Source: Bermanella sp034111105 (GTDB lineage: Bacteria > Pseudomonadota > Gammaproteobacteria > Pseudomonadales > Oceanobacteraceae). From it: a DNA stretch of 21,978 bases. Shown one piece after another: positions 1-7,500 of the stretch (its first letter is position 1; each line of letters begins with the position of its first letter). A program made the translations under genes and the position numbers. The stretch spans positions 1-21,978 of the forward strand of contig JAWUXY010000048.1 of NCBI GenBank assembly GCA_034111105.1, in the 5' to 3' direction. The notes under the pieces are model-generated. The model was not told where the DNA came from, searched no databases, and was given only the letters and a program-made list of their open reading frames with translations.

Positions 1-1
1 C

Positions 2-1579
2 GAACAAGAAAGCCAGCTTTATGGTTCGATGGATGGCGCAATGAAGTTCGTCAAAGGAGACGCCATTGCAGGCATTATTATTATTGTCGTCAATATACTA
101 GGGGGCATTTCAATTGGCGTATTCCAAAATGATTTATCCACAGGGGAAGCGTTAGAGATTTATTCCATATTAACCATTGGTGACGGTTTAATCGCACAGA
201 TACCGGCGTTGCTTGTTGCGATGACAGCTGGTTTTATTGTCACCCGCGTGCCTACAGGTGATGACAGTGATTTAGGGAATGATATTGGTTTCCAAGTTGT
301 AAGACACCCTAAAGCGTTAATGATTGGCGGCGCCTTACTTTTTTCCTTTTCACTGATTCCAGGGTTTCCCACCTTTACATTTATTACGTTAGCATTATTG
401 ATTGGCGGCGGTGGTTTTATTTTACAAAAACGCCAATCATCAACCGATGAAGAGGTCATTGATACTAATGCGATCCCTGCCATGGCTCCTGCCGGTTCAA
501 AGAAAACAACGCCTCCCTCAATCACACGAAAAAAACTCGGACAACAAGAAGAGTTCACATACACATTGCCGTTGTTGATTGATGTCAGTGCCGACTTAGA
601 GCACGACTTGCCCGCAGCTGAGTTAAACGAGCACTTATTGCAAGTAAGACGTGCCCTTTATTTGGATTTAGGCGTCCCATTTCCGGGTATGCATTTGCGC
701 TTCAATGAAAACCTATCAAAAGGTGAGTATCGCATTTTAGTCCATGAAATCCCCATTGTGCATGGATACATTTACCCAACCAAACTCATGATTACAGAAA
801 AAGCAGAGCAACTAGAAATCGTTAACATTCCTTATGAAATATTAAAAAATCAATTACCTGGTATCGACCCCCTTTGGGTCGATGTTGAGCACAAAACCAG
901 CCTGACGTCAGCGTCTATTGAATTCATGGAACCCTCAAGAGTGCTTATTTTTCATTTTTCGTTTGTATTAAAACGCTACGCCGAAGAATTTATTGGCATT
1001 CAAGAGACCCGTCACTTACTTGAGCAAATGGAAGGTTCCTTCCCTGAACTGGTAAAAGAAGTGCAGCGCCTTCTGCCCTTACAAAAAATCACCGAAATAT
1101 TTCAGCGCTTAGTCAGTGAAGATATTTCGATTCGTAACTTAAGATCCATACTTGAATCCCTTGTCGAATGGGGCCAAAAAGAAAAAGATACGGTACTACT
1201 TACCGAATATGTAAGGGGAACACTTAAACGACACATTAGCTATAAATACAGCAACGGCCTTAATATTTTGCCCGCATATTTATTAGATCAAAGTATTGAA
1301 GAGACCATCCGTGAAGGTATTCGACAAACCTCTTCCGGTGCCTACTTAGCACTTGACCCATCTTTAACATCGCAATTTACAAGCAAAGTAAGAGAAGAGG
1401 TGGGTGATATACGCCATATACAACACAAGCCAGTATTAGTGGTGTCTATGGATATCCGGCGTTACGTACGAAAACTGCTCGAGCTAGACCTATACGACAT
1501 GCCCATACTCTCCTACCAGGAGTTAACACCAGAAATCAATATACAGCCAATCAATCGCATCTCGTTACCAACCTCATAA
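2..1579 (+). CDS. sctV: Type III secretion export gate protein SctV (LcrD/EscV/InvA family), 3' part
   Basis: This is the inner-membrane export gate of a type III secretion system. SctV forms a nonameric ring that receives chaperone-substrate complexes and passes them to the export channel. The frame is open from base 2, so the 5' end lies outside the window; the ATG at 29 is internal. 525 codons remain of a family usually near 680-700 residues. The visible part has the last hydrophobic segments (for example GIIIIVVNILGG and a glycine-rich pair around LIPGFPTFTFITLALL). A cytoplasmic domain of roughly 370 residues follows, with the typical LSKGEYRILVHEIPI and GIDPLWV-like stretches. The FHIPEP signature region would lie upstream. 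A virulence-type rather than flagellar (FlhA) identity is supported by the translocator genes immediately downstream. A strong terminator follows the stop codon. Confidence 0.95.
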   Translation, partial: EQESQLYGSMDGAMKFVKGDAIAGIIIIVVNILGGISIGVFQNDLSTGEALEIYSILTIGDGLIAQIPALLVAMTAGFIVTRVPTGDDSDLGNDIGFQVVRHPKALMIGGALLFSFSLIPGFPTFTFITLALLIGGGGFILQKRQSSTDEEVIDTNAIPAMAPAGSKKTTPPSITRKKLGQQEEFTYTLPLLIDVSADLEHDLPAAELNEHLLQVRRALYLDLGVPFPGMHLRFNENLSKGEYRILVHEIPIVHGYIYPTKLMITEKAEQLEIVNIPYEILKNQLPGIDPLWVDVEHKTSLTSASIEFMEPSRVLIFHFSFVLKRYAEEFIGIQETRHLLEQMEGSFPELVKEVQRLLPLQKITEIFQRLVSEDISIRNLRSILESLVEWGQKEKDTVLLTEYVRGTLKRHISYKYSNGLNILPAYLLDQSIEETIREGIRQTSSGAYLALDPSLTSQFTSKVREEVGDIRHIQHKPVLVVSMDIRRYVRKLLELDLYDMPILSYQELTPEINIQPINRISLPTS

Positions 1580-1582
1580 CCA

Positions 1583-1606
1583 CAGGCCTTCGGGCCTGAT
1601 ATTTTT
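1583..1606 (+). terminator. Intrinsic terminator after sctV
   Basis: A GC-rich hairpin, CAGGCC-TTCG-GGCCTG (1583-1598), has a stable UUCG tetraloop and is followed by ATATTTTT. It lies 3 bases after the sctV stop codon and separates the export-apparatus transcript from the translocator operon. Confidence 0.85.
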
Positions 1607-1691
1607 AAAAAATTAATTTCGAAACTTAATCCTACGCCTTGTTACCCACCATATAGACAAAGGCAAGTTTCGCCTATCTGTAGGAGCCATC

Positions 1692-1967
1692 ATGCAAGAG
1701 ACACTGCAAAAGATCAAAGACCTTAAAGCCAAAATAGACAATCTAACAACGGCATCAAAGAAGCATAACGAGGTGATCGAGGCCATGACATTACAGGCCA
1801 ACGAATTCCCCGAAGACGTAAAGGCATTTATAGATAACCTTCCTTCGACAATTACTGACAGGATTCATCAGGCGCTTGACCAAGAATTTAACATCTCATT
1901 AAGCACCATTAACCCCAAGCCTATTCTATCAAAAGTTAAACGTCCCATACGTGGCATCCGAATTTAA
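1692..1967 (+). CDS. Small coiled-coil protein, first gene of translocator operon; possible T3SS chaperone (SseA/CesAB-like position)
   Basis: A 91-residue protein with no signal peptide. Residues 1-35 look like an amphipathic coiled coil rich in Lys and Glu, and the C-terminus is very basic (KVKRPIRGIRI). The ribosome site TAGGAG lies 6 bases before the ATG. I do not recognise a family with certainty. In SPI-2 and LEE-type systems a small basic coiled-coil chaperone (SseA, CesAB) is encoded just before the filament protein SseB/EspA. The size, charge and position here fit that role. A needle subunit or a small YscE-like co-chaperone is an alternative. It sits 12 bases upstream of the first filament-like gene and is surely co-transcribed with it. 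The role is inferred from synteny, not from residues. Confidence 0.6.
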   Translation: MQETLQKIKDLKAKIDNLTTASKKHNEVIEAMTLQANEFPEDVKAFIDNLPSTITDRIHQALDQEFNISLSTINPKPILSKVKRPIRGIRI

Positions 1968-1979
1968 CAGGTACCCATC

Positions 1980-2528
1980 ATGAGTAATTTTTCAGGCACG
2001 GTTGCTCAAGCAAACCAACCAATCGTTGATGCCGATAATTTATTAAGCAATAAGATTAATGTAAACACCAATGGCATGAGCATCGACATAGCCGCTTTTG
2101 AAGTATCAAGACGGTATGTGGAATCCTATAAAGGCGCCATCGAAAAATACATAACCGCTGTCACGAATAAACACTCCCTTATTGAACAAGGTGGGTTTTA
2201 TTTAAGCCAAATGCAAGAACACAAAATAAGGGCTGAAAGCAACAGCCAAGGGTATACCAATATGCCTAACGGCATGAAAAACTTCTTAGATCGTCACGGC
2301 ATTAATTATGACAAAAAGGGAAATGACACAAAACAAAACGATAAAGAATGGCAAGTTAACATTGAATACTTAAACAACTGGATTAAAGGTCGATCAAATG
2401 AAGTTGAAACAGATGTCATTAAATTAAACGACATAATTAATAAACAAAATCAATTACTCCAATCCACCACCACAATATTGAAAAAAGCCCATGATGTACT
2501 AGAAGGTTTAATTAAATCACTTGTTTAA
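1980..2528 (+). CDS. EspA/SseB-like T3SS filament or tip protein candidate, copy 1
   Basis: A 182-residue protein without signal peptide or membrane segment. Residues 1-65 carry an alpha-helical N-terminus, the middle is polar, and the last 60 or so residues form a long predicted coiled coil (NEVETDVIKLNDIINKQNQL onward). A C-terminal coiled coil is typical of EspA-family needle-extension proteins, which polymerise or cap the needle. The start has AGG 11 bases upstream. It is the first of two tandem paralogues: both begin with a related M-x-N-F-x-G-T-V-A-x-A-N motif and end in almost the same coiled coil. The position between a candidate chaperone and an SycD-type chaperone matches SseB/EspA in SPI-2-like operons. 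A secreted effector or regulator is less likely but possible. Confidence 0.7.
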   Translation: MSNFSGTVAQANQPIVDADNLLSNKINVNTNGMSIDIAAFEVSRRYVESYKGAIEKYITAVTNKHSLIEQGGFYLSQMQEHKIRAESNSQGYTNMPNGMKNFLDRHGINYDKKGNDTKQNDKEWQVNIEYLNNWIKGRSNEVETDVIKLNDIINKQNQLLQSTTTILKKAHDVLEGLIKSLV

Positions 2529-2540
2529 CAAAGGAATACT

Positions 2541-3086
2541 ATGGCTAATTTTAACGGCACTGTCGCTGCAGCTAACCGACCGATTGTAGAAGCAGATGCG
2601 CTCTTATCAAGAAGATTAACAGGCATTAACACCGGCCACCTCTCAATTGATCAAGCCGCCTTCACGATTGCGACGCTTTATGTTACCTCGTATAAAACTG
2701 CAATCGAAAAATATATTTTAGCCGTTAATAATAAACATTCTCTTATTGAGCAAGGCGGCAAGCACTTAGCAAATATGCAGGAATTAAAAACCCGTGTCGA
2801 AGGTGGCGGATTACGCGCCGTCTCTGGCGAAATGAAAACGTTTTTAAACCGACATAACATCCCCACTGATCGAAATGGGAATGACAATGACCATAATGCA
2901 AAAGAATGGCAAATCAACATTGAATATCTTAATAACTGGATTAAAGGTCGCTCTAACGAAGTTGAAACAGATGTCATCAAGCTGAACGACATCATCAACA
3001 AACAGAATCAATTACTCCAATCCACCACCACCATCTTGAAAAAGGCCCATGAGGTACTAGAAGGCCTCATTCGCACACTTGTCTAA
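2541..3086 (+). CDS. EspA/SseB-like T3SS filament or tip protein candidate, copy 2 (paralogue)
   Basis: A 181-residue protein, clear tandem paralogue of the gene 12 bases upstream. The N-terminal halves have diverged (for example ALLSRRLTGINTGHLSID against NLLSNKINVNTNGMSID). The block from about residue 124 to the end is nearly identical in protein sequence, although many codons differ at silent positions; this copy uses more GC-ending codons. The C-terminal coiled coil is thus under strong constraint or was homogenised earlier. Two different subunits could make a mixed filament, or one could be shaft and the other tip. RBS AAAGGA is well placed. No membrane segment or signal peptide is seen. 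Confidence 0.7.
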   Translation: MANFNGTVAAANRPIVEADALLSRRLTGINTGHLSIDQAAFTIATLYVTSYKTAIEKYILAVNNKHSLIEQGGKHLANMQELKTRVEGGGLRAVSGEMKTFLNRHNIPTDRNGNDNDHNAKEWQINIEYLNNWIKGRSNEVETDVIKLNDIINKQNQLLQSTTTILKKAHEVLEGLIRTLV

Positions 3087-3103
3087 ATAAAGAGGAAAAC
3101 ATC

Positions 3104-3619
3104 ATGGCTCAAACAGCAGCAACCATCGACAACCTTCCTGAAAATTTTGCCGAAGAAGAACTGGGCAGAATATTAAGCGGCATCAGTCAAGACGGCCGCA
3201 CGATTCAGGAAATGAAAGGCATCAATACCGAACAAATGGAGGCGCTGTATGGCATCGCTTACAACTATTATTCAGCCGAAAAATTAGAAGATGCCATTCG
3301 CACGTTTAGCATGCTGGCTATGCTTAACCCATACGAAAGCAAATATTGGAAAGGTCTTGGTGCCTCACTTCAAGTAAACAAAGCTTATGAAAAAGCGGCC
3401 GAAGCCTACGGCATGGCCGCCACAACGGCTGGCATACATGACCCTACACCGCACTTTCATGCGGGTGAATGTTACACCCACTTAAAACTCGTTAAAGACG
3501 CTTGCATTGCGTTTGAAATGGCTTGTGACCTATCCCAAGGTAAACCGGAATTTGCATGGGTCGCCAATAAATCTAAGGCTATTTTAAATACATTTAATGA
3601 GTTTCAGGCTGCCGTATAG
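3104..3619 (+). CDS. SycD/LcrH/SicA-family TPR chaperone of the translocators
   Basis: A 171-residue class II T3SS chaperone, close to the family length of about 160-170 residues. Three tetratricopeptide-like helix pairs run from about residue 40 to 150, with recognisable motifs: EALYGIAYNYYSAEKLEDAIRTF, then WKGLGASLQVNKAYEKAAEAY, then HFHAGECYTHLKLVKDACIAF. Such proteins hold the two hydrophobic translocators in the cytoplasm and prevent their premature association; here the likely clients are the SctE and SctB genes directly downstream. The short N-terminal helix is the part that usually mediates dimerisation. RBS AAAGAGGA lies about 9 bases before the ATG. A 71-base gap to sctE follows. 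Confidence 0.9.
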   Translation: MAQTAATIDNLPENFAEEELGRILSGISQDGRTIQEMKGINTEQMEALYGIAYNYYSAEKLEDAIRTFSMLAMLNPYESKYWKGLGASLQVNKAYEKAAEAYGMAATTAGIHDPTPHFHAGECYTHLKLVKDACIAFEMACDLSQGKPEFAWVANKSKAILNTFNEFQAAV

Positions 3620-3690
3620 ATATATAAACCTATCTGATTCACTCATAAAACGCTCACATCTGACAACCGAACGCTTATAAGGATAAAAAC

Positions 3691-4809
3691 ATGACAACCA
3701 TTAATCCCAGTTATTCCGGTGTTAACTTAAACACCCAGTTTGAAAAACTCGACTTTAAAAATCTAAAAGATTTAATCGGAAAAATCTCCGATATTTTAGC
3801 CATAGATACCACAGGTCAAAGTCAATCTGGCAAACCTCAAATTGAAGCACCCAAAGAAGTTCGCAACTACGAAATTGAACTCAGTGCCATCATGAGTAAG
3901 ATTGCTGAAACCTTAAAAACCAGCGCACTTGATCAAATGGACAAAAACCAAGAGCTACAAAAAGTAAAATTTGAAAAGAAAATGGAAGAAATGCTCGAAT
4001 GGCTAGAAGAAAGCCGCCAAGCTGAAAAATGGGGAGCCTTTGGTCGCGCTATGAGTTACATCGGCGGTGCACTCGCCATTATTGGTGGCGCGTTATTAAT
4101 TGCAACAGGTGTGGGCGCAGGGCTAGGTGCCGCACTGATTGTCGGTGGTGTGATTGGTATTACAGATCAAGTTTTAAAAGACACAGGCACATTGCAAGGC
4201 GGTATTGCTGGGGGTATTAGCACCTTACTTGAGAAGGCCGGCATGAGCGAGGATGCCGCCAAATGGTTAGGCATGGCTCTTTATTTCGTTATCTTAATTG
4301 GTGCATCCGCAGGTGCAGGTGCAGCAGCCGGTACAACCGTCGGCGCTTCAGTTATTGCAAATGCTGGTACAAAAGCCGCAAGTGTTGCTTCTAGTGCAGG
4401 CTCACTGGCATTTAGAGCCACCTCTGTCGTGTCAGCAACCGCTGCCAAAGTTGGCTCTTCCGCAAGCAATACTTTAGTCAATACCATGCAAAGTTTAATC
4501 AAAACAATGGCCGCCAGTGGCAATATGACTCGCACGGCTATTACGGGAACAACCACAGTGGCAGGCTTAGCAGGCTCTGGCGGTAATCTTGGAGCAGGCA
4601 TTACAGAATCAGCTTCATTGACTCATCTAGCATCTGCGCAAGAAATTGCCGCCATGATTCACGAAATTGGTTTGTCACTTCAAATGCGAAAAGAAGATTT
4701 AGAAGAAGCCATGGAATATTTTTTAAATGCCATTGCGCGTATTACCAATATGATTTCAGGCAAGCAAGAAGTGGCACAAGCCATGGTCTTTATTCGCACA
4801 GGAGCATAA
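3691..4809 (+). CDS. sctE: T3SS major translocator SctE (YopB/EspD/SseC family)
   Basis: A 372-residue hydrophobic translocator, similar in length to EspD and YopB and shorter than IpaB/SipB. It inserts into the host membrane and forms the translocation pore with SctB. The amphipathic N-terminus contains a coiled coil (about residues 60-115, rich in Lys and Glu). A glycine/alanine-rich transmembrane hairpin follows at about 122-157 (IGGALAIIGGALLIATG) and 193-220 (LGMALYFVILIGASAG). An Ala/Ser-rich linker and a C-terminal amphipathic helix (about 315-365) complete the family layout. No Sec signal is present, as expected for a T3SS substrate. RBS AAGGAT is clear. It lies 2 bases upstream of the sctB start codon, giving translational coupling. 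Confidence 0.88.
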   Translation: MTTINPSYSGVNLNTQFEKLDFKNLKDLIGKISDILAIDTTGQSQSGKPQIEAPKEVRNYEIELSAIMSKIAETLKTSALDQMDKNQELQKVKFEKKMEEMLEWLEESRQAEKWGAFGRAMSYIGGALAIIGGALLIATGVGAGLGAALIVGGVIGITDQVLKDTGTLQGGIAGGISTLLEKAGMSEDAAKWLGMALYFVILIGASAGAGAAAGTTVGASVIANAGTKAASVASSAGSLAFRATSVVSATAAKVGSSASNTLVNTMQSLIKTMAASGNMTRTAITGTTTVAGLAGSGGNLGAGITESASLTHLASAQEIAAMIHEIGLSLQMRKEDLEEAMEYFLNAIARITNMISGKQEVAQAMVFIRTGA

Positions 4810-4811
4810 TT

Positions 4812-5657
4812 ATGTCATTTGAAATTTCAGCATCAATTAAACAAACATTTGTTAGCGAACAAAACTATGACATTAAAATTAACCTTGCAAAATTTGAAGA
4901 ACAATTTGATTTTATCAAGGACAAATTAAACTTTAATGGTAAACCGAATATAGAGCAGCCAGAGCCCCCTACTTGGCCTGGTGCAAATGGCATGATGAGT
5001 GGTATTGGTGAAATCATGTTGCTACTTGCAAAAGTGGGCATTGCACTACGAGATCAGCAAAGAGAACAAACAAAAATTCATCATGACTCTGCCGTACACG
5101 CACTCAAAGAAAGCGCGTCGCTCACTCGTGATCAAGCTACGGCCGCTTTTGTCACCGCCATCGTATCATTTGCGTTTTCAGTAGGGTTAAGTGCCATGGG
5201 GATCCGTGCTCAAAAAACCTCGAATACTCAAATGGCACAAGCCAATAATCTCAACAAGCAAGCAAGTGCACTGCAACCTAAGGCAGATGCTATTAAATTA
5301 CAACACGGGCCTCACACTCAAGCAGACACAAAAGTGCTATCTCAGGTCAATACCATGAAAGAAAGTGCTTCAGCACTTCAAGCTAAAGGTGGAATGTCCA
5401 GTGCTTATGCAACGACTTATAGTCAAAGCATTATGGCCAGTGGGCAGGTGATCAGTGGGGTTGGCCAAGGAGTCAACTTAACCATGGAAGCCGAGAAAAA
5501 AGAAACCGAAGCCGTGAGCCAAACTCACCAAAAAGCGTCAGATCTAGCCTCACAAGATTACCAAGAAATGGAGAAATTCCGCAGTAATCTCGTCAGTTCG
5601 TTAAAAGAAATCGTTAACCTCATGAATGAAATAGTGAAAACAACCACACAGGTTTAA
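4812..5657 (+). CDS. sctB: T3SS minor translocator SctB (YopD/EspB/SseD family)
   Basis: A 281-residue protein with a single strong hydrophobic segment (about residues 110-130, AAFVTAIVSFAFSVGLSAMG). It is flanked by long polar, Gln/Lys-rich helical regions, and an amphipathic C-terminal helix ends in NLMNEIVKTTTQV. One membrane segment and a C-terminal coiled coil are the layout of YopD/EspB-type minor translocators, which complete the host-membrane pore. RBS AGGAG overlaps the end of sctE. It is the last gene of the operon: a bidirectional terminator follows within 20 bases. The family call rests on architecture and position beside sctE more than on conserved motifs, which are few in this family. 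Confidence 0.82.
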   Translation: MSFEISASIKQTFVSEQNYDIKINLAKFEEQFDFIKDKLNFNGKPNIEQPEPPTWPGANGMMSGIGEIMLLLAKVGIALRDQQREQTKIHHDSAVHALKESASLTRDQATAAFVTAIVSFAFSVGLSAMGIRAQKTSNTQMAQANNLNKQASALQPKADAIKLQHGPHTQADTKVLSQVNTMKESASALQAKGGMSSAYATTYSQSIMASGQVISGVGQGVNLTMEAEKKETEAVSQTHQKASDLASQDYQEMEKFRSNLVSSLKEIVNLMNEIVKTTTQV

Positions 5658-5675
5658 AATTTTAGTCATGATGAT

Positions 5676-5705
5676 AAAAGAGCGTTACTCATGTAACGCT
5701 CTTTT
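5676..5705. terminator. Bidirectional terminator between translocator operon and sigma factor gene
   Basis: A perfect 13-bp stem AAAAGAGCGTTAC (5676-5688) with loop TCAT pairs with GTAACGCTCTTTT (5693-5705). The A and T runs on the two sides let it end transcription from both directions. It overlaps the stop codon of the convergent minus-strand sigma factor gene. Confidence 0.9.
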
Positions 5706-6378
5706 ATAAAAAAGGCTCTAATGCTTCTCTTATTTTAACGCGAGAACGAAACAAACGGCTTTTCACCGCCGAAACACTTTCTCCAATTTTCTCAGAGATC
5801 TGCTCATAACTATCCCCTTCAAACACATAAAGTGATAATACGTCTCGACTTCGAGATGGCAGTTTTTCACATTGAAGTTGTAATTCACAAATACGATCAA
5901 ATTGTTCCATATATTGCTCAGGATTCAATAAATCGGATACATGTTCATCGAGTAAATCATCACTACTGAGGTTATATTTATATTGTGGTGATCGATTATA
6001 GTGATTACGAATAAGATTAAACGCAATTCCCAGCAGCCAAGTAGAAAACGTTGACCCGCCATTAAAACTTTTAATGCCAATCAAGGCCTGAAGTAATGTC
6101 TCCTGATATAAGTCATCGACATAGGATTTATCGTAGCTATTCTTTTTTATAAAGTTTTCAAGCTTTCCTGAGTATTCTTTAATCAGTTGTTCAAATGATA
6201 ATGAATCACCATCTTTTGCCAGCATAATTAATTCGGACTCCGTAATGGACTGAAATTTCGGGCGCTTCAAATAAGGGGCTTTAATTGGAAGTGCATTCTC
6301 TATAGCTTTATTTTCAACAAATTCTTTTAAATTTGTTGATCGACAAATTTCATTGTTCGCTAAGTTATGAATCTCCAT
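5704..6378 (-). CDS. ECF-type RNA polymerase sigma factor, T3SS-linked
   Basis: A 224-residue sigma-70 family protein with only regions 2 and 4, so group 4 (ECF). Region 2 is at about residues 58-130 (FEQLIKEYSGKLENFI, DDLYQETLLQALIGIKSF, STWLLGIAFNLIRNHY). The linker is acidic. Region 4 is at about 165-220 (LPSRSRDVLSLYVFEGDSY, then the helix-turn-helix EQISEKIGESVSAVKSRLFR). An N-terminal extension of about 55 residues is unlike most ECF factors and could be a sensory or anti-sigma contact. No anti-sigma gene is next to it. It is convergent with the translocator operon and divergent from the two-component system, suggesting control of T3SS transcription as HrpL does in plant pathogens. That role is inferred. 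The ribosome site before the ATG is weak (GGGG at about -10), and an inverted repeat lies in the leader. Confidence 0.88.
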   Translation of the reverse strand: MEIHNLANNEICRSTNLKEFVENKAIENALPIKAPYLKRPKFQSITESELIMLAKDGDSLSFEQLIKEYSGKLENFIKKNSYDKSYVDDLYQETLLQALIGIKSFNGGSTFSTWLLGIAFNLIRNHYNRSPQYKYNLSSDDLLDEHVSDLLNPEQYMEQFDRICELQLQCEKLPSRSRDVLSLYVFEGDSYEQISEKIGESVSAVKSRLFRSRVKIREALEPFL

Positions 6379-6855
6379 TTCTACAACCCCATATAACCTA
6401 AATTAATTTTTAGGTTTCATAATATTTATAATTTTTACGGCCAGCAGGCGTCACTTAATTTCGACGAGAACGTTAGCATAGGATGTGAAAATTCATGGGG
6501 GTCTTAAGACCTATTGACATAGGCAAAAATTTAAAGATGTATTATTTGATGACAATTTATCGACAAAACCGAACAAGCGCTTGTTTATAGGCGTAATAGG
6601 AAAAAATATTTATAGTCCACAATTTTTCTATTGAATTAGAAAGCATATAAGTGTCAGACAATTTAACGTTTGGATGATGCAGAGGAAATAACAATATCGA
6701 TTATAAAGTTGCAACTTTTATTTAATTTAATACGTAGCTTTACTAAAGTGAGGTATCGACCACAGAAAGTCGATGACGCTTAACGTAAATATTAGATTAA
6801 GACCTAGTACTCATAAATTATAAAAATAGACTAGTGTTGCGCTATGGAGATCCAC
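6379..6855. other. Palindrome-rich non-coding region between sigma factor and two-component system
   Basis: No convincing gene is present here. The DNA is AT-rich and contains several dyads. GGTCTTAAGACC (6500-6511) is a perfect 12-bp palindrome. It overlaps a second dyad, CCTAT-TGAC-ATAGG (6510-6523), which includes a consensus TTGACA (6514-6519). AACAAGCGCTTGTT (6572-6585) is a perfect 14-bp palindrome. ATCGAC and GTCGAT (6755-6774) flank an 8-base spacer. A TATTAT hexamer at 6540-6545 is too far from the TTGACA (20 bp) for a normal promoter, so any promoter here would need an activator. The region must hold the divergent promoters of both flanking units. Confidence 0.6.
6395..6416 (-). promoter_or_regulatory. 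Inverted repeat in the leader of the sigma factor gene
   Basis: AACCTAAA (6395-6402), spacer TTAATT, TTTAGGTT (6409-6416): a perfect 8-bp inverted repeat ending 17 bases upstream of the sigma factor ATG. It could be a regulator-binding dyad or an RNA hairpin near the weak ribosome site. No experimental role can be assigned from sequence. Confidence 0.5.
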
Positions 6856-7482
6856 GTGAAAACAATAAAAATATTAATAGTTGACGACCATCCCATCTTT
6901 TCATTTGGCTTAGGTCAAATATTTCAATCAATGTTTTGCGAGCCAAAAATCTTATATTGTTCATCTGTTAAGAGTGCACAGGCAATCACAGACGAACATT
7001 TAGATTTAGATTGGATATTTCTTGATTTAAGTTTAACCGATACTAATGGAATAGCATTAGTTCATTACTGCCAATCACAAAAATACCTATGCCCAATCAT
7101 CGTTGTTTCTGCATCCGATGACGCAAATATGCTGTCCCAATGCATCGAGGCCGGCGTAAATGGTATGATGTCAAAGAATGCTAATTCATTAGCAATTGAG
7201 GCATGCTTAAGCCAAATAAGACAAAAATCGTTTTATATACAGCCCAATATTCAATCAATTATCTCGAGCCAATCTATTGAGCCCTCTATTTCATTGAGCA
7301 GTCGCCAAAGAGAAGTTCTACTCTTAATTTCAGAAGGCTATAACAATAAAGAAATCAGTAATATCTTGAATATCGCAATAGGCACGGTGAAAAAACATGT
7401 GTCGTTAGTTATGCAACTATTTAGCGCTGACAACCGTACTCATTGTGCTGCTGAAGCCAAAAGGCAAGGCATTATTTTTTAA
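6856..7482 (+). CDS. LuxR/NarL-family response regulator (SsrB-like arrangement)
   Basis: A two-domain response regulator. The receiver has the acidic pair DD (residues 10-11), the phosphoacceptor Asp57 in WIFLDLSL, VVSAS for the conserved Ser/Thr and Lys in MMSKNAN. The C-terminal LuxR-type helix-turn-helix is SSRQREVLLLISEGYNNKEISNILNIAIGTVKKHV. I chose the GTG at 6856, 208 residues, because GGAG lies 6 bases upstream and the protein then begins MKTIKILIVDD as in relatives; the in-frame ATG at 6844 has no ribosome site. The hybrid kinase gene follows 18 bases later. The setting next to a T3SS recalls SsrA-SsrB of SPI-2, so control of the secretion genes is likely, but this is inferred from position. 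Confidence 0.9.
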   Translation: MKTIKILIVDDHPIFSFGLGQIFQSMFCEPKILYCSSVKSAQAITDEHLDLDWIFLDLSLTDTNGIALVHYCQSQKYLCPIIVVSASDDANMLSQCIEAGVNGMMSKNANSLAIEACLSQIRQKSFYIQPNIQSIISSQSIEPSISLSSRQREVLLLISEGYNNKEISNILNIAIGTVKKHVSLVMQLFSADNRTHCAAEAKRQGIIF

Positions 7483-7500
7483 ATCACATGAGTGTTTTAC

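Noticed and set aside
160..564. Open frame of 134 codons on the minus strand inside sctV
   Set aside because: It is the mirror of a hydrophobic, conserved part of sctV and has no ribosome site or recognisable protein.
4281..4601. Open minus-strand frame rich in Ala, Pro and Val opposite sctE
   Set aside because: It is a shadow of the Gly/Ala-rich pore region; codon bias follows the plus strand.
1610..6490. Similar TCGAAA...ACGCCT stretches upstream of the translocator operon and of the sigma factor gene, a possible common promoter
   Set aside because: The spacings differ (9 and 7 bases) and no third copy was found before sctE, so chance similarity is more likely.
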